NCBI RefSeq assembly: GCF_026627505.1
Contig: NZ_JAPNLK010000003.1
Location: forward strand, 2,840-66,839
Direction of reading: 5' to 3'
Source of the DNA: Streptomyces sp. H27-H5
GTDB taxonomy: Bacteria > Actinomycetota > Actinomycetes > Streptomycetales > Streptomycetaceae
DNA: 64,000 bases
Made by a program: the position numbers and the translations under genes. The notes beneath the pieces are model-generated. The model was not told the origin of the DNA. It did not search any database and was given only the letters and a program-made list of their open reading frames with translations. Shown one piece after another: positions 37,241 through 47,089 of this stretch (position 1 is the stretch's first letter; the number at the start of each line of letters is the position of its first letter).

Positions 37241-38581
37241 ATGAATGACTGGCCAGAAGGGTGGACCGGAGACCGCGACGACCGCGGTCGCCGGGACGAC
37301 GGGTACGGACGCGGCAGCGCTCAGGCGCAACCGGAAGGTCCCCAGCGGATGCGGCACGTCCAGCGGCAGCAGCCCGCTCGGCCCCAGGTGCCGCCGCCCT
37401 CGCGGCGCCCCGGCACGCCCCCGCCGCCGGCGCAGTCCCCCGCGTACGGGGTGCCCCCGCAGGCACAGAACCCGGACGGGTACGGCTACGACAGCGGCTA
37501 CAACACCGGCCAGGTCTACGGCGCACCCGGGGGCGCCCCCGGCGGCGGCGACGGCCGACCCCCGGCCGGCCCCGGCCGCCCGGGCCGCTCCCCCGGCCCG
37601 GCGCCGAACCGCGCCCGACAGATCAAGATCGGCGCGATCGTGCTGGTCTCCGCGCTGCTGGTGACCGGCATCGGCACCTACTTCTGGGCCGACTCCAAGG
37701 TGCGCCGCGAGGTCGACCTGTCCAAGGTCATCGAGCGGCCCGAGGAGGGCGACTGCACGACGTACCTCATCGTCGGGTCCGACAGCCGCGAGGGCATGTC
37801 CGCCGAGGAGAAGAAGAAACTCCACACGGGCTCCGCCGAGGGCAAGCGCACGGACTCCATGATGATCCTCGCGAAGTGCTCCAGCGGGAACACGATGGTC
37901 TCCCTGCCGCGCGACTCGGACGTGGAGATCCCCTCCTTCGTCGGCTCCCAGTCCGGCAAGACGTTCAAGGGGCAGGGCCGGCGGGTCAAGCTCAACGCCG
38001 CCTACGCCGAGGACGGACCGGAACTGCTCGTGCGGACGGTGGAGTACAACACCGGTCTGCGCATCGACCACTACGCGGAGATCGGCTTCGCCGGCTTCGC
38101 GAACATCGTCGACGCGCTGGGCGGCGTGGAACTCGACATCGAGAAGGGCTTCAAGGACGAGAAGTCCGGGGCCGACTTCAAGGCGGGCAAGCAGACCCTC
38201 AACGGCGAGCAGTCCCTGGCCTTCGTCCGCACCCGGTACGCGTTCGCCGAGTCGGACCTCCAGCGGACGAAGAACCAGCAGAAGTTCCTGTCCTCGCTCG
38301 CGAGCCAGGCCGCCACTCCGAGCACGGTCCTCAACCCCTTCGAGCTGTACCCGGTGATGGGCGCCGGCCTGGACACGCTCATCGTGGACAAGGACATGTC
38401 CCTGTGGGACATGGGCCAGATGTTCTTCGCGATGAAGGGCGTCAGCGGCGGCGAGGGCGTGTCGATGAACATGCCGATCTCCGGACAGCGCGGCGGCAAC
38501 CTGGTCTGGGACAAGGCCAAGGTGAAGCAGCTCGTCCAGCAGATCCAGAAGGACGAGAAGGTCACCGTCCAGTCCCGCTAG
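37241..38581 (+). CDS. LCP family protein 5
   Basis: A 446-residue LCP protein from ATG 37241; no ribosome site is seen, so translation may be leaderless. The first 115 residues are a Pro/Gln/Gly/Tyr-rich, probably disordered cytoplasmic region. One membrane helix (IKIGAIVLVSALLVTGIGTYF) leads to the LCP domain: TYLIVGSDSREGM, SLPRDSDVEIP, IDHYAEIGF and GEQSLAFVRTRYAF. It lacks LytR_C and the C-terminal Cys of LCP1-4, ending VTVQSR. It therefore looks like a separate lineage with a distinct acceptor or partner. Confidence 0.92.
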   Translation: MNDWPEGWTGDRDDRGRRDDGYGRGSAQAQPEGPQRMRHVQRQQPARPQVPPPSRRPGTPPPPAQSPAYGVPPQAQNPDGYGYDSGYNTGQVYGAPGGAPGGGDGRPPAGPGRPGRSPGPAPNRARQIKIGAIVLVSALLVTGIGTYFWADSKVRREVDLSKVIERPEEGDCTTYLIVGSDSREGMSAEEKKKLHTGSAEGKRTDSMMILAKCSSGNTMVSLPRDSDVEIPSFVGSQSGKTFKGQGRRVKLNAAYAEDGPELLVRTVEYNTGLRIDHYAEIGFAGFANIVDALGGVELDIEKGFKDEKSGADFKAGKQTLNGEQSLAFVRTRYAFAESDLQRTKNQQKFLSSLASQAATPSTVLNPFELYPVMGAGLDTLIVDKDMSLWDMGQMFFAMKGVSGGEGVSMNMPISGQRGGNLVWDKAKVKQLVQQIQKDEKVTVQSR

Positions 38582-38598
38582 TGGCGTGACCGAGGGCG

Positions 38599-38640
38599 GG
38601 GGCGGGCCGTGACGGCTCCCGGGCCGCCGCCCCCGGCGCC
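38599..38640. terminator. imperfect terminator-like hairpin
   Basis: A GC-rich imperfect stem (GGGGGCGGGCC with GGCCGCCGCCCCC) between the convergent LCP5 and mannosyltransferase genes. Confidence 0.4.
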
Positions 38641-38655
38641 CGCGCTCGCCGCCGG

Positions 38656-39471
38656 CTACTCGCCGGAACGGGCGCGGAGCACCCACGGCATGGCGATGGA
38701 TTCCAGTTGGACGGCGAGGTTCATCTTGGACTCGCCGATGGTGCGGTCCTCGAAGTGGATCGGCACCTCCACCACCTGGAACCCGCGACGCAGGGCGAGG
38801 TACTTCATCTCGACCTGGAAGCTGTAGCCGGCGCTGCCGATCGACGCGAGGTCGATCGCCTTCAGCGCGTCGGCGCTCCACAGGTTGAAGCCGCCCGTGA
38901 TGTCGCGGACACGGGTGCCCAGGATGGTGCTCGCGTACGCGTTGGCCCAGCGGGACAGCAGCTTGCGGTGCGCGCCCCAGGCGTCGGAGAGGCTGCCGCC
39001 GGGGACGTACCGGCTGCCGACGACCAGTCCGGCGCCGGTGGAACGGGCCACGCCCAGCAACTCGGCGATCTTGGCGGCCGGGTGCGAGCCGTCGGCGTCC
39101 ATCTGGAGCACGTACGCGGCGCCCTCCTCGACGGCCCGGGTCATGCCGGCGGCGTAGGCGCGGCCGAGGCCGTCCTTCGCGGTGCGGTGCAGGACCGACA
39201 TGCGGGGCTTGCCGTCCTCGGTGAGGAAGCCCTCCGTCAGCTCGTCGGCGATCCTGCCCGTGCCGTCGGGCGACGAGTCGTCGACGACCAGCAGGCGCAG
39301 GCCCGGCTGGTCGAGACCCATCAACAGCTCGACCATGCCGGGCAGGTTGCCCGCCTCGTTGTAGGTGGGCATCACCACGGTGAGCGGGGTCCGCGCCCAC
39401 GCGTCGGGGAGCCGCGTGGCCGCGGCGTCGTCCGCGTCTGCCGCGCGGGAAGTCTGCTGCTCGGCCGTCAC
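38656..39471 (-). CDS. polyprenol monophosphomannose synthase-like GT2
   Basis: A 271-residue family 2 glycosyltransferase closely resembling dolichol/polyprenol-phosphate mannose synthases. Motifs are LTVVMPTYNEAGNLPGM, VVDDSSPDGTG, QMDADGSHP (the DxD metal site), and the acceptor-side GSRYVPGG and ITGGFNLWS. It lacks a C-terminal membrane domain, as in bacterial single-domain Ppm1. The expected reaction is GDP-mannose plus polyprenyl-P to polyprenyl-P-mannose. This fits the manA/manB genes and the nearby nucleotidyltransferase. Start is GTG 39471. Confidence 0.85.
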   Translation of the reverse strand: MTAEQQTSRAADADDAAATRLPDAWARTPLTVVMPTYNEAGNLPGMVELLMGLDQPGLRLLVVDDSSPDGTGRIADELTEGFLTEDGKPRMSVLHRTAKDGLGRAYAAGMTRAVEEGAAYVLQMDADGSHPAAKIAELLGVARSTGAGLVVGSRYVPGGSLSDAWGAHRKLLSRWANAYASTILGTRVRDITGGFNLWSADALKAIDLASIGSAGYSFQVEMKYLALRRGFQVVEVPIHFEDRTIGESKMNLAVQLESIAMPWVLRARSGE

Positions 39472-39511
39472 CGGGGTCGCCTCACTGGGGTTGCGTTACG
39501 GGGGTGGAGCC

Positions 39512-40711
<1,200 letters not shown>

Positions 40712-40974
40712 TGTGTCTCCCCAACCGATTCGGGCGTACGAGGGCACAAATTTAGCCCATCGGGGGCCTGCCGAAGGCCGGAGACGGCAGGTGGGGCCGC
40801 CTCCGGCTCAATGTCGCGCCCAGGGCAGGTGGCGGGGGCTACCCACCGGTCAGGTCGCCACCCGTGGGCCTGCCTACGGGGCAGGCCCGCACCGACCCTC
40901 TTGACGACCTCGGTTGCCGGCCGCCAGGTCGTGCAACACAGGTCGCCCCATGCTCGACGCGGGAGAGGGTGGCC
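40712..40974. other. intergenic region
   Basis: A 263-base gap between divergent genes. It holds an 11-base hairpin (40864-40874 with 40880-40890, one G-T pair) and a TTGACG at about 40901, without a matching -10. No gene is seen. Confidence 0.4.
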
Positions 40975-41223
40975 GTGTCTCTGATGTTCTTCGGCAAGGA
41001 CCCCGACACAGACGAAGATCACTGTCCGACCGTCTGGGTGGATCGAGAGAACGCGGATCTCGCCTTTCAAGGGTGGAGGGCGGACGACGAGACAGAGAAG
41101 GAGTGTCCGGAGGTCGGCCCGATCCCCGACACCGAGGCCGTCATTCGGATTCCGGCTCGGATGGTGGCCCAGATCAGGAAGGCGTGCGATGCCGCAGAAC
41201 GCTCGGCAGCCGAGCTTCACTGA
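40975..41223 (+). CDS. small hypothetical protein, DUF6879 partner
   Basis: An 82-residue acidic protein from GTG 40975 (VSLMFFGKDPDTDEDHCP), with GGGAGAGG just upstream. It has no signal or membrane segment. The core DEDHCPTVWVDRENADLAFQGW and IPARMVAQIRKACDAAERS is of a type I associate with genes directly upstream of DUF6879 genes in Streptomyces; the function is unknown. Its 3' end overlaps the start of the next ORF by 35 bases, so they were probably co-translated. Confidence 0.6.
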   Translation: MSLMFFGKDPDTDEDHCPTVWVDRENADLAFQGWRADDETEKECPEVGPIPDTEAVIRIPARMVAQIRKACDAAERSAAELH

Positions 41224-41439
41224 GTGCGTCCGGGACGCGGACGGCTCGGCGGTCCACCTGGAAATGCGCGACGACTACGGCGACAACGAGCGGTTCGCGG
41301 CGTGGCGAGGAGGCGAAAGGATCGACTGGGACGACAGGTCGTCGTGGTGGCGACCGTTCCACGATCAGATCGCTGCGGCGGTTGCACGCGGCCTGTCCAT
41401 CCGTCGGGTCAGGATCGTCAGCGAGCCGGTGCGGGCGCC
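41189..41439 (+). pseudogene. DUF6879 family protein, C-terminally truncated
   Basis: Starts ATG 41189 (MPQNARQPSFTECVRDADGS). The family core runs AVHLEMRDDYGDNERFAAWRGGERIDWDD, WWRPFHDQIAAAVARGLSIRRVRIVSEP. Homology stops at about 41430, where about 25 C-terminal residues are expected (usually containing a YIRYEH-like motif). The frame then runs into the terminator and antisense through the acyl-CoA dehydrogenase gene without a stop until 42727. DUF6879 proteins often sit beside XRE/DUF397 regulators in Streptomyces; their function is not known. I read this as a 3'-truncated remnant. Confidence 0.6.
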
Positions 41440-41476
41440 ACGACGGCCCCGGCGCGAGCTGCGCCGGGGCCGTCGT
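41440..41476. terminator. terminator of acyl-CoA dehydrogenase gene
   Basis: A perfect 16-base inverted repeat (41440-41455 with 41461-41476, loop GAGCT), 19 bases past the acyl-CoA dehydrogenase stop. It falls exactly where the DUF6879 homology ends. Confidence 0.85.
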
Positions 41477-41494
41477 GGGATGCCTCGTGGGCCG

Positions 41495-42667
41495 TTACGG
41501 CAGGTTGCGGGCCATGACGATGCGCTGGACCTGGTTCGTGCCTTCATAAATCTGCGTGATCTTGGCGTCGCGCATCATGCGCTCCACCGGGTAGTCACGG
41601 GTGTAGCCGTAGCCGCCGAGGAGCTGGACGGCGTCGGTCGTGACCTCCATGGCCACGTCGGAGGCGAAGCACTTGGCCGCGGCGCCGAAGAACGTCAGGT
41701 CCTCGTGGGGGCCTCCGCCGGAGACGCGCTCCGAGCGGGCGGCCGCCGAGTACGTCAGCTGGCGGGCGGCCTCGATCTTCATCGCCATGTCCGCGAGCAT
41801 GAACTGCACGCCCTGGAAGTCGCCGATCGGCTTGCCGAACTGCTTGCGCTCCTGGACGTAGCCCTTGGCGTAGTCCAGGGCGCCCTGTGCGATGCCGAGC
41901 GCCTGGGCGGCGATCGTGATGCGGGTGTGGTCGAGGGTCTTCATCGCGGTGGCGAATCCGGTGCCCTCGGCGCCGATCATGCGGTCGGCGGGGATGCGCA
42001 CGTTGTCGAGGTAGACCTCGCGCGTCGGGGAGCCCTTGATGCCGAGCTTCTTTTCCGGGGCGCCGAAGGAGACGCCCTCGTCGCCCTTCTCGACGACGAA
42101 GGCGCTGATGCCCTTGGAGCGCTTCTCCGGGTCGGTGACGGCCATGACCGTGTAGTACTCGGAGACGCCCGCGTTGGTGATCCAGCGCTTCACGCCGTTG
42201 AGCACCCAGAAGTCTCCGTCGCGCACGGCGCGGGTCTTCATGCCGGCGGCGTCGGAGCCCGCGTCGGGCTCGGAGAGGGCGTACGAGAACATCGCGTCGC
42301 CCTTGGCCAGCGGGCCGAGGTACTTGGCCTTGAGCTCCTCGGAACCGGAGAGGATCACCGGGAGCGAGCCGAGCTTGTTCACGGCCGGGATGAGCGAGGA
42401 GGACGCGCAGACGCGGGCCACTTCCTCGATCACGATCACGGTGGCGAGCGCGTCCGCGCCGGCGCCGCCGTAGGTCTCGGGGACGTGGACGGCGTGCAGG
42501 TCGCTGGCGACCAGGGCGTCGAGGGCCTCCTGCGGGAAGCGGGACTCCTCGTCGACCGCCGCCGCGAACGGCAGGATCTTCGCCTCGGCGAGCGAGCGGA
42601 CCGACTCGCGGAGCATGTCGTGCTCCTCGGCCGGGCGGTACAGGTCGAAGTCGGCAGAACCCGCCAA
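41495..42667 (-). CDS. acyl-CoA dehydrogenase
   Basis: An FAD-dependent acyl-CoA dehydrogenase, 390 residues, introducing a trans-2,3 double bond in acyl-CoA. Visible are YALSEPDAGSDAAGMKTRA (FAD/substrate loop), VLNGVKRWITNAGVSEYYTVMAVTDP, RKQFGKPIGDFQGVQFMLADM, and IYEGTNQVQRIVMAR with the catalytic-base Glu position of the short-chain group. Start is TTG 42667 (LAGSADFDLYRPAEEHDML), with GGGGAG upstream; an in-frame ATG 17 codons in is less likely. The substrate chain is unknown. Operator-like palindromes lie just upstream. Confidence 0.92.
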   Translation of the reverse strand: MAGSADFDLYRPAEEHDMLRESVRSLAEAKILPFAAAVDEESRFPQEALDALVASDLHAVHVPETYGGAGADALATVIVIEEVARVCASSSLIPAVNKLGSLPVILSGSEELKAKYLGPLAKGDAMFSYALSEPDAGSDAAGMKTRAVRDGDFWVLNGVKRWITNAGVSEYYTVMAVTDPEKRSKGISAFVVEKGDEGVSFGAPEKKLGIKGSPTREVYLDNVRIPADRMIGAEGTGFATAMKTLDHTRITIAAQALGIAQGALDYAKGYVQERKQFGKPIGDFQGVQFMLADMAMKIEAARQLTYSAAARSERVSGGGPHEDLTFFGAAAKCFASDVAMEVTTDAVQLLGGYGYTRDYPVERMMRDAKITQIYEGTNQVQRIVMARNLP

Positions 42668-42687
42668 GATCTCTCACTCCCCAAGGT

Positions 42688-42722
42688 GATGCGTGACGCA
42701 TCAGTGATGCTAACTACCGTTA
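42688..42722. promoter_or_regulatory. overlapping palindromes upstream of acyl-CoA dehydrogenase
   Basis: Three inverted repeats lie within 35 bases: GATGCGTGACGCATC (42688-42702), GCATCAGTGATGC (42698-42710) and TAACTACCGTTA (42711-42722). They sit just upstream of the TTG start, where a TetR/FadR-type repressor could act. The regulator is unknown. Confidence 0.45.
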
Positions 42723-42905
42723 AGTAACCCAAATCTTAGTGTCCGGGGTCCCGGCAGCGATATGTAACGCGTACGTGAGCTGCGTGACAGCGTGCCGCGG
42801 CCGCCGGCGGCGTGCCGCACGGGCCGCGGCTCCCCGGGAGCGTCCCGGTCCGCGGGCCGGCCTATGCTCGGTGGCCGCAAAGGCCCGCCACACCTGGAGC
42901 AACGC

Positions 42906-44246
42906 ATGCCCCTCAAGATCACTGTGATCGGCACCGGCTACCTCGGCGCCACGCATGCCGCCGCGATGGCCGAGCTGGGCTTCGAGGTCCTGGGGCTGGA
43001 CGTGGTCCCGGAGAAGATCGAGATGCTCGCCTCGGGCCGTGTCCCCATGTACGAACCAGGGCTGGAGGAGCTGCTGGCCTCGCACGTGGAGGGGCTGCCG
43101 GGCTCGACGGGGCGGCTGCGTTTCACCACCTCCTGGGAGGAGGTCGGCGCGTTCGGCGACGTCCACTTCGTGTGCGTGAACACCCCGCAGAAGCACGGCG
43201 AGTACGCCTGCGACATGAGCTACGTGGACTCCGCGATGGATTCCCTGGCGCCGCACCTGACCCGGCCGGCGCTGGTGGTGGGCAAGTCCACCGTCCCGGT
43301 CGGCTCGGCCGAGCGGCTCGCGGCCCGGCTCGCGGCCGTCGCCCCGGCGGGCGAGGAGATCGAGCTGGCCTGGAACCCCGAGTTCCTGCGCGAGGGCTTC
43401 GCCGTTGGCGACACCCTGCACCCGGACCGCATCGTCATCGGCGTACAGGGCGAGCGCGCCGAGAAGCTGCTGCGCGAGGTGTACGCGACGCCCATGGCGG
43501 AGGGCACCCCGCTGGTGGTGACCGACTTCCCGACGGCCGAGCTGGTCAAGACGGCCGCGAACTCCTTCCTCGCGACGAAGATCTCCTTCATCAACGCGAT
43601 GGCCGAGGTGTGCGAGGCGGCCGGTGGTGACGTGGTCAAGCTGGCGGAGGCCATCGGTTACGACGAGCGGATCGGCTCGAAGTTCCTGCGCGCGGGCATC
43701 GGCTTCGGCGGCGGCTGCCTGCCCAAGGACATCCGGGCCTTCATGGCGCGGGCGGGCGAGCTGGGCGCGGACCAGGCGCTGACCTTCCTGCGGGAGGTCG
43801 ACTCCATCAACATGCGCCGGCGTGGCCACATGGTCGAACTGGCCCGGGACGCGGTGGGCGGTTCGTTCCTCGGCAAGCGGGTCGCGGTGCTGGGCGCCAC
43901 GTTCAAGCCGGACTCCGACGACGTGCGCGACTCGCCCGCGCTGAACGTGGCCGGGCAGATCCACCTCCAGGGCGGTCAGGTCACCGTCTACGACCCCAAG
44001 GGCATGGACAACGCCCGCCGCGTCTTCCCCACGCTGGGCTACGCGGACTCCGCGCTCGCGGCGGCCCGGGGCGCCGAGGTCGTGCTGCACCTCACCGAGT
44101 GGCGCGAGTTCCGCGACCTCGACCCGGCGGAACTCGGCGAGGTCGTCTCCGACCGGCTGGTCCTGGACGGCCGCAACTCCCTGGACCCCGAGCGCTGGCG
44201 CGCCGCCGGCTGGACGTACCGCGCCATGGGCCGCCCCAGGGCCTGA
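42906..44246 (+). CDS. UDP-glucose / GDP-mannose dehydrogenase family protein
   Basis: A 446-residue nucleotide-sugar 6-dehydrogenase, most similar to UDP-glucose dehydrogenase. It oxidises the sugar C6 alcohol to a carboxylate with two NAD. The N-terminal Rossmann segment is LKITVIGTGYLGATHAAAMAELGFEVLGLDV. The catalytic Cys is in GFGGGCLPKD, with Lys in TAELVKTAANSFLATKISFIN. The third domain shows VLGATFKPDSDDVRDSPAL. Start ATG 42906 has GGAG seven bases upstream. UDP-glucuronate would be a building block for teichuronic-type polymers that LCP enzymes attach, a plausible but inferred link. Confidence 0.9.
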   Translation: MPLKITVIGTGYLGATHAAAMAELGFEVLGLDVVPEKIEMLASGRVPMYEPGLEELLASHVEGLPGSTGRLRFTTSWEEVGAFGDVHFVCVNTPQKHGEYACDMSYVDSAMDSLAPHLTRPALVVGKSTVPVGSAERLAARLAAVAPAGEEIELAWNPEFLREGFAVGDTLHPDRIVIGVQGERAEKLLREVYATPMAEGTPLVVTDFPTAELVKTAANSFLATKISFINAMAEVCEAAGGDVVKLAEAIGYDERIGSKFLRAGIGFGGGCLPKDIRAFMARAGELGADQALTFLREVDSINMRRRGHMVELARDAVGGSFLGKRVAVLGATFKPDSDDVRDSPALNVAGQIHLQGGQVTVYDPKGMDNARRVFPTLGYADSALAAARGAEVVLHLTEWREFRDLDPAELGEVVSDRLVLDGRNSLDPERWRAAGWTYRAMGRPRA

Positions 44247-44255
44247 CGGCACACT

Positions 44256-44275
44256 CCCGGGGCGTTCTCCCCGGG
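44256..44275. terminator. hairpin after nucleotide-sugar dehydrogenase
   Basis: A 7-base inverted repeat, CCCGGGG (44256-44262) with CCCCGGG (44269-44275), between convergent genes. Confidence 0.5.
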
Positions 44276-44314
44276 CGTTCCCGGGCGCGCTCTCCGGGCT
44301 TTCCGTTCACAGCA

Positions 44315-45279
44315 CTAGACGTTCCTGCGGTGCTGTGCGGCGCGTGAGGTGAACTCCGCGTCGCGCAGCACCCTTTTGGCGTTGCCCCAGGTCAGCAGCG
44401 ACAGGTCGGTCTCCGACCAGCCCCGCTCCAGGAGTTCGGCGATCAGCCTCGGGTACCCCGAGGGGTCCGTCAGGCCCGCCGGCCGGGGGTTGCCGGGCTC
44501 GGCTCCGAAGGTGGCGCCGAGTCCGACGCCGTGCGGGCCCGCGAGCGCCCGTACGTGATCCACGTGGTCGGCCACCGCGTGCAGGGAGTCGCCCGTCCGG
44601 TTCGTGTCGAAGGTGACCATGGCCAGCCCGTCGGCCCCGCGCAGCGCGAGGAGCACCTCGTCGGTCGCGTTCTCCGGGTGCGGGTTGAGCGTCGCGGCGG
44701 CGGTGTGGGAGACGATGACCGGCGCCTTGGAGGCGGCCGTGAGTTGGCAGGCCACCGCCGGCGGGCAGCCGGTCAGGTCCACCAGCATCGCCAGCCGGTT
44801 CATCTCCCGGACCACCTCGTGGCCGAAGGCGGTGAGCCCCTCGCGGGCCCAGGGCGCTCCCGCCGGTGCGAGGATCCGTACGCCCAGCGCGTGGAAGGCG
44901 CGCAGGGTGCCGAGCCCGTCGGTCACCGCGCGTCCCGGCACGGGGCCCAGGTACGAGGCGATGCGGCCCCGGTTGCGGGCGTCGACCATGTCGTCGGCGG
45001 TCAGGGCGAGGCTCAGGCCGTCGGGGTAGCGGCGCAGGAAGGCCAGGGCGACGTCGATCTGTTCCAGGGTGTCGGACACCACCCGGTCGGGGCTCTCGGG
45101 CTCGCCCGGGGTCAGCAGCGACCAGAACTGGGCGCCCACTCCCCCGGCGCGACCCCCGCGTCGGGGGTCTCGATGTCGTGGTGCGGGCTCTGCCGCAGGG
45201 TCCAGACGAGCGTGTTGTAGCCGTCCGCGACGGGGTGCACGGCCAGGAGCGAGGCGGCCCGCTCGAGGGCGCCTGCCAC
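44315..45279 (-). pseudogene. degenerate dipeptidase paralogue with frameshift
   Basis: A second copy of the membrane dipeptidase family, directly downstream of an intact one. From GTG 45279 the protein reads VAGALERAASLLAVHPVADGYNTLVWTLRQ to about 45150. The frame then shifts by one base in a G-rich tract (45141-45156), and the rest continues as [20 protein letters not shown] to the stop at 44315. The zinc motif HND of the intact copy (DGHNDLPW) is YNT here, and GGDYDGTAF has become GATFGAEPG, so it would be inactive even if repaired. Downstream His-containing SHTAAAT is kept. Either a decayed duplicate or a repurposed non-enzyme; a sequencing error could explain the shift alone. Confidence 0.7.
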
Positions 45280-45371
45280 CGTCGCGGGGGCGGGCAGGTC
45301 CGGGCCCGCCCACCCGGGGCGGGCCCGTCGTCCCTCCTGCGCTTCTACGGCCGGAGCACCGCTCTACGCTC

Positions 45372-46556
45372 CTACGGCCGGAGCACCGCGTTGGACGGAC
45401 CCCGGGCGGCGGTGAGCTCGCGGGCCACCGCCTCGGCGTCGCGCAGCGCCCGTACGGCGTTGGACCAGGTCAGCTTCGCCAGGTCGGCGCGCGACCAGCC
45501 GCGTGCCAGCAGCTCGGCGACCAGGTTCGGGTACCCCGCGACGTCGTCCAGGCCCGCGGGGGTGAAGGCCGTGCCGTCGTAGTCGCCGCCGATGCCGATG
45601 TGGTCGACGCCCGCCACCTCGCGCATGTGGTCCAGGTGGTCGGCGACGGTGGCGGCGGTGGCCACCGGGCGGGGGCGCTCCGTCTCGAAGGCCCGGTGCA
45701 GGGCCATCGCCTCGGGGGTGGTGTCGAGGTGGTGGAACCCGTGGGCCCGCAGGTTCTCGTCCGCGGCCAGGGTCCAGGCGACGGCCTCGGGGAGGATGAA
45801 CTTCGGTACGAAGGTGGCCATGGCCACGCCGCCGTTGGCGGGCAGCAGTTCCAGCACGTCGTCCGGGACGTTGCGCGGGTGGTCGCAGATCGCCCGCGCC
45901 GAGGAGTGCGAGAAGATCACCGGGGCGGCCGAGACCGCGAGTGCGTCGCGCATCGTGGTCGCGGCCACGTGCGAGAGGTCCACGAGCATGCCGACGCGGT
46001 TCATCTCGCGGACGACCTCGCGACCGAAGTCGCTCAGGCCGCCGTGTCGGGGTTCGTCGGTCGCCGAGTCCGCCCAGTCGATGGTGTCGTTGTGCGTGAG
46101 CGTCATGTACCGCACGCCCAGCCGGTGCAGGGCGCGCAGGGTGGCGAGCGAGTTGTTGATGGAGTGCCCGCCCTCGGCGCCCATCAAGGAGGCGATCCTC
46201 CCCTCGGCGCGGGCAGCCTCCATGTCGTCGGCCGTCAGGGCCCGCACCAGGTCGGCGGGGTAACGGGCGATCAGCTGGTCGACGAGGTCGATCTGCTCCA
46301 GGGTGGCGCTGACCGCCTCGTCGCCCGCGTAGTCGGAGCGCACGTACACGGACCAGAACTGTGCGCCGACGCCGCCGGCGCGCAGCCGGGGCAGGTCGGT
46401 GTGCAGGTGGCCCGACTGGTCGGCGGCGATGTCCCGCCGGTCCAGGTCGTAGCGGACCTGCTCGCGCAGCGCCCACGGCAGGTCGTTGTGGCCGTCGACG
46501 ACCGGGTGCTCGGACAGCAGCTCCCGCGCCTCGCCCAGGCGCTGCGCGGCGCTCAC
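45372..46556 (-). CDS. membrane dipeptidase (renal-type) family metallopeptidase
   Basis: A 394-residue zinc dipeptidase (M19 family). Zinc ligands are visible: His-x-Asp in [10 protein letters not shown], the bridging-Glu region GAEGGHSI, His in [12 protein letters not shown] and IFSHSSAR, and the catalytic Asp in GGDYDGTAF. No signal peptide is seen, so it is probably cytosolic. The S. coelicolor equivalent (SCO3058, from memory) hydrolyses L,D-dipeptides such as L-Arg-D-Asp. Its GTG start (46556) overlaps the purE stop as GTGA, so it is translated with the purine genes. The degenerate paralogue follows 92 bases later. Confidence 0.9.
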   Translation of the reverse strand: MSAAQRLGEARELLSEHPVVDGHNDLPWALREQVRYDLDRRDIAADQSGHLHTDLPRLRAGGVGAQFWSVYVRSDYAGDEAVSATLEQIDLVDQLIARYPADLVRALTADDMEAARAEGRIASLMGAEGGHSINNSLATLRALHRLGVRYMTLTHNDTIDWADSATDEPRHGGLSDFGREVVREMNRVGMLVDLSHVAATTMRDALAVSAAPVIFSHSSARAICDHPRNVPDDVLELLPANGGVAMATFVPKFILPEAVAWTLAADENLRAHGFHHLDTTPEAMALHRAFETERPRPVATAATVADHLDHMREVAGVDHIGIGGDYDGTAFTPAGLDDVAGYPNLVAELLARGWSRADLAKLTWSNAVRALRDAEAVARELTAARGPSNAVLRP

Positions 46557-47089
46557 TTGCCGAACCCGAAGGACTCCGCGCCCGCGACCTTGGCCCGCAG
46601 TCGCTTGCCCTTCTCGGTGGCCTGCTCGTTGAGCTCCTGCTGGAACTCCCGCATGCGGGTCAGCAGCTCCGGGTCGTGGGCGGCGAGCATCCGGACGGCC
46701 AGCAGGGCCGCGTTGCGCGCCCCGGCGACGGAGACGGTCGCGACGGGAACCCCGGCGGGCATCTGGACGATCGACAGCAGCGAGTCCATGCCGTCGAGGT
46801 ACTTCAGCGGTACCGGTACGCCGATGACCGGCAGCGGGGTCACGGATGCGAGCATGCCGGGCAGGTGGGCGGCGCCGCCCGCGCCGGCGATGATCGCCTT
46901 CAGGCCGCGGCCGTCGGCCTGCTCGCCGTACGCGATCATCTCGCGCGGCATCCGGTGGGCGGAGACCACGTCGACCTCGTACGGGATCTCGAACTCGTCC
47001 AGCGCCTGGGCCGCGGCCTCCATGACCGACCAGTCGGAGTCCGAGCCCATGACGATGCCGATGACGGGGCCTGCGGAAGAGGTGCTCAT
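46553..47089 (-). CDS. purE: 5-(carboxyamino)imidazole ribonucleotide mutase
   Basis: A class I PurE of 178 residues, converting N5-CAIR to CAIR in de novo purine synthesis. Motifs are [16 protein letters not shown], the conserved SAHRMP, and the glycine-rich [14 protein letters not shown]. It starts at ATG 47089, overlapping the purK TGA as ATGA, and its own TGA overlaps the dipeptidase start as GTGA. The three genes therefore form a tightly coupled purK-purE-dipeptidase set. Confidence 0.96.
   Translation of the reverse strand: MSTSSAGPVIGIVMGSDSDWSVMEAAAQALDEFEIPYEVDVVSAHRMPREMIAYGEQADGRGLKAIIAGAGGAAHLPGMLASVTPLPVIGVPVPLKYLDGMDSLLSIVQMPAGVPVATVSVAGARNAALLAVRMLAAHDPELLTRMREFQQELNEQATEKGKRLRAKVAGAESFGFGK

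Noticed and set aside
41480-42727. Long continuation of the DUF6879 frame
   Set aside because: Beyond 41439 it is antisense to the acyl-CoA dehydrogenase gene; only the first 80 or so codons match a family.
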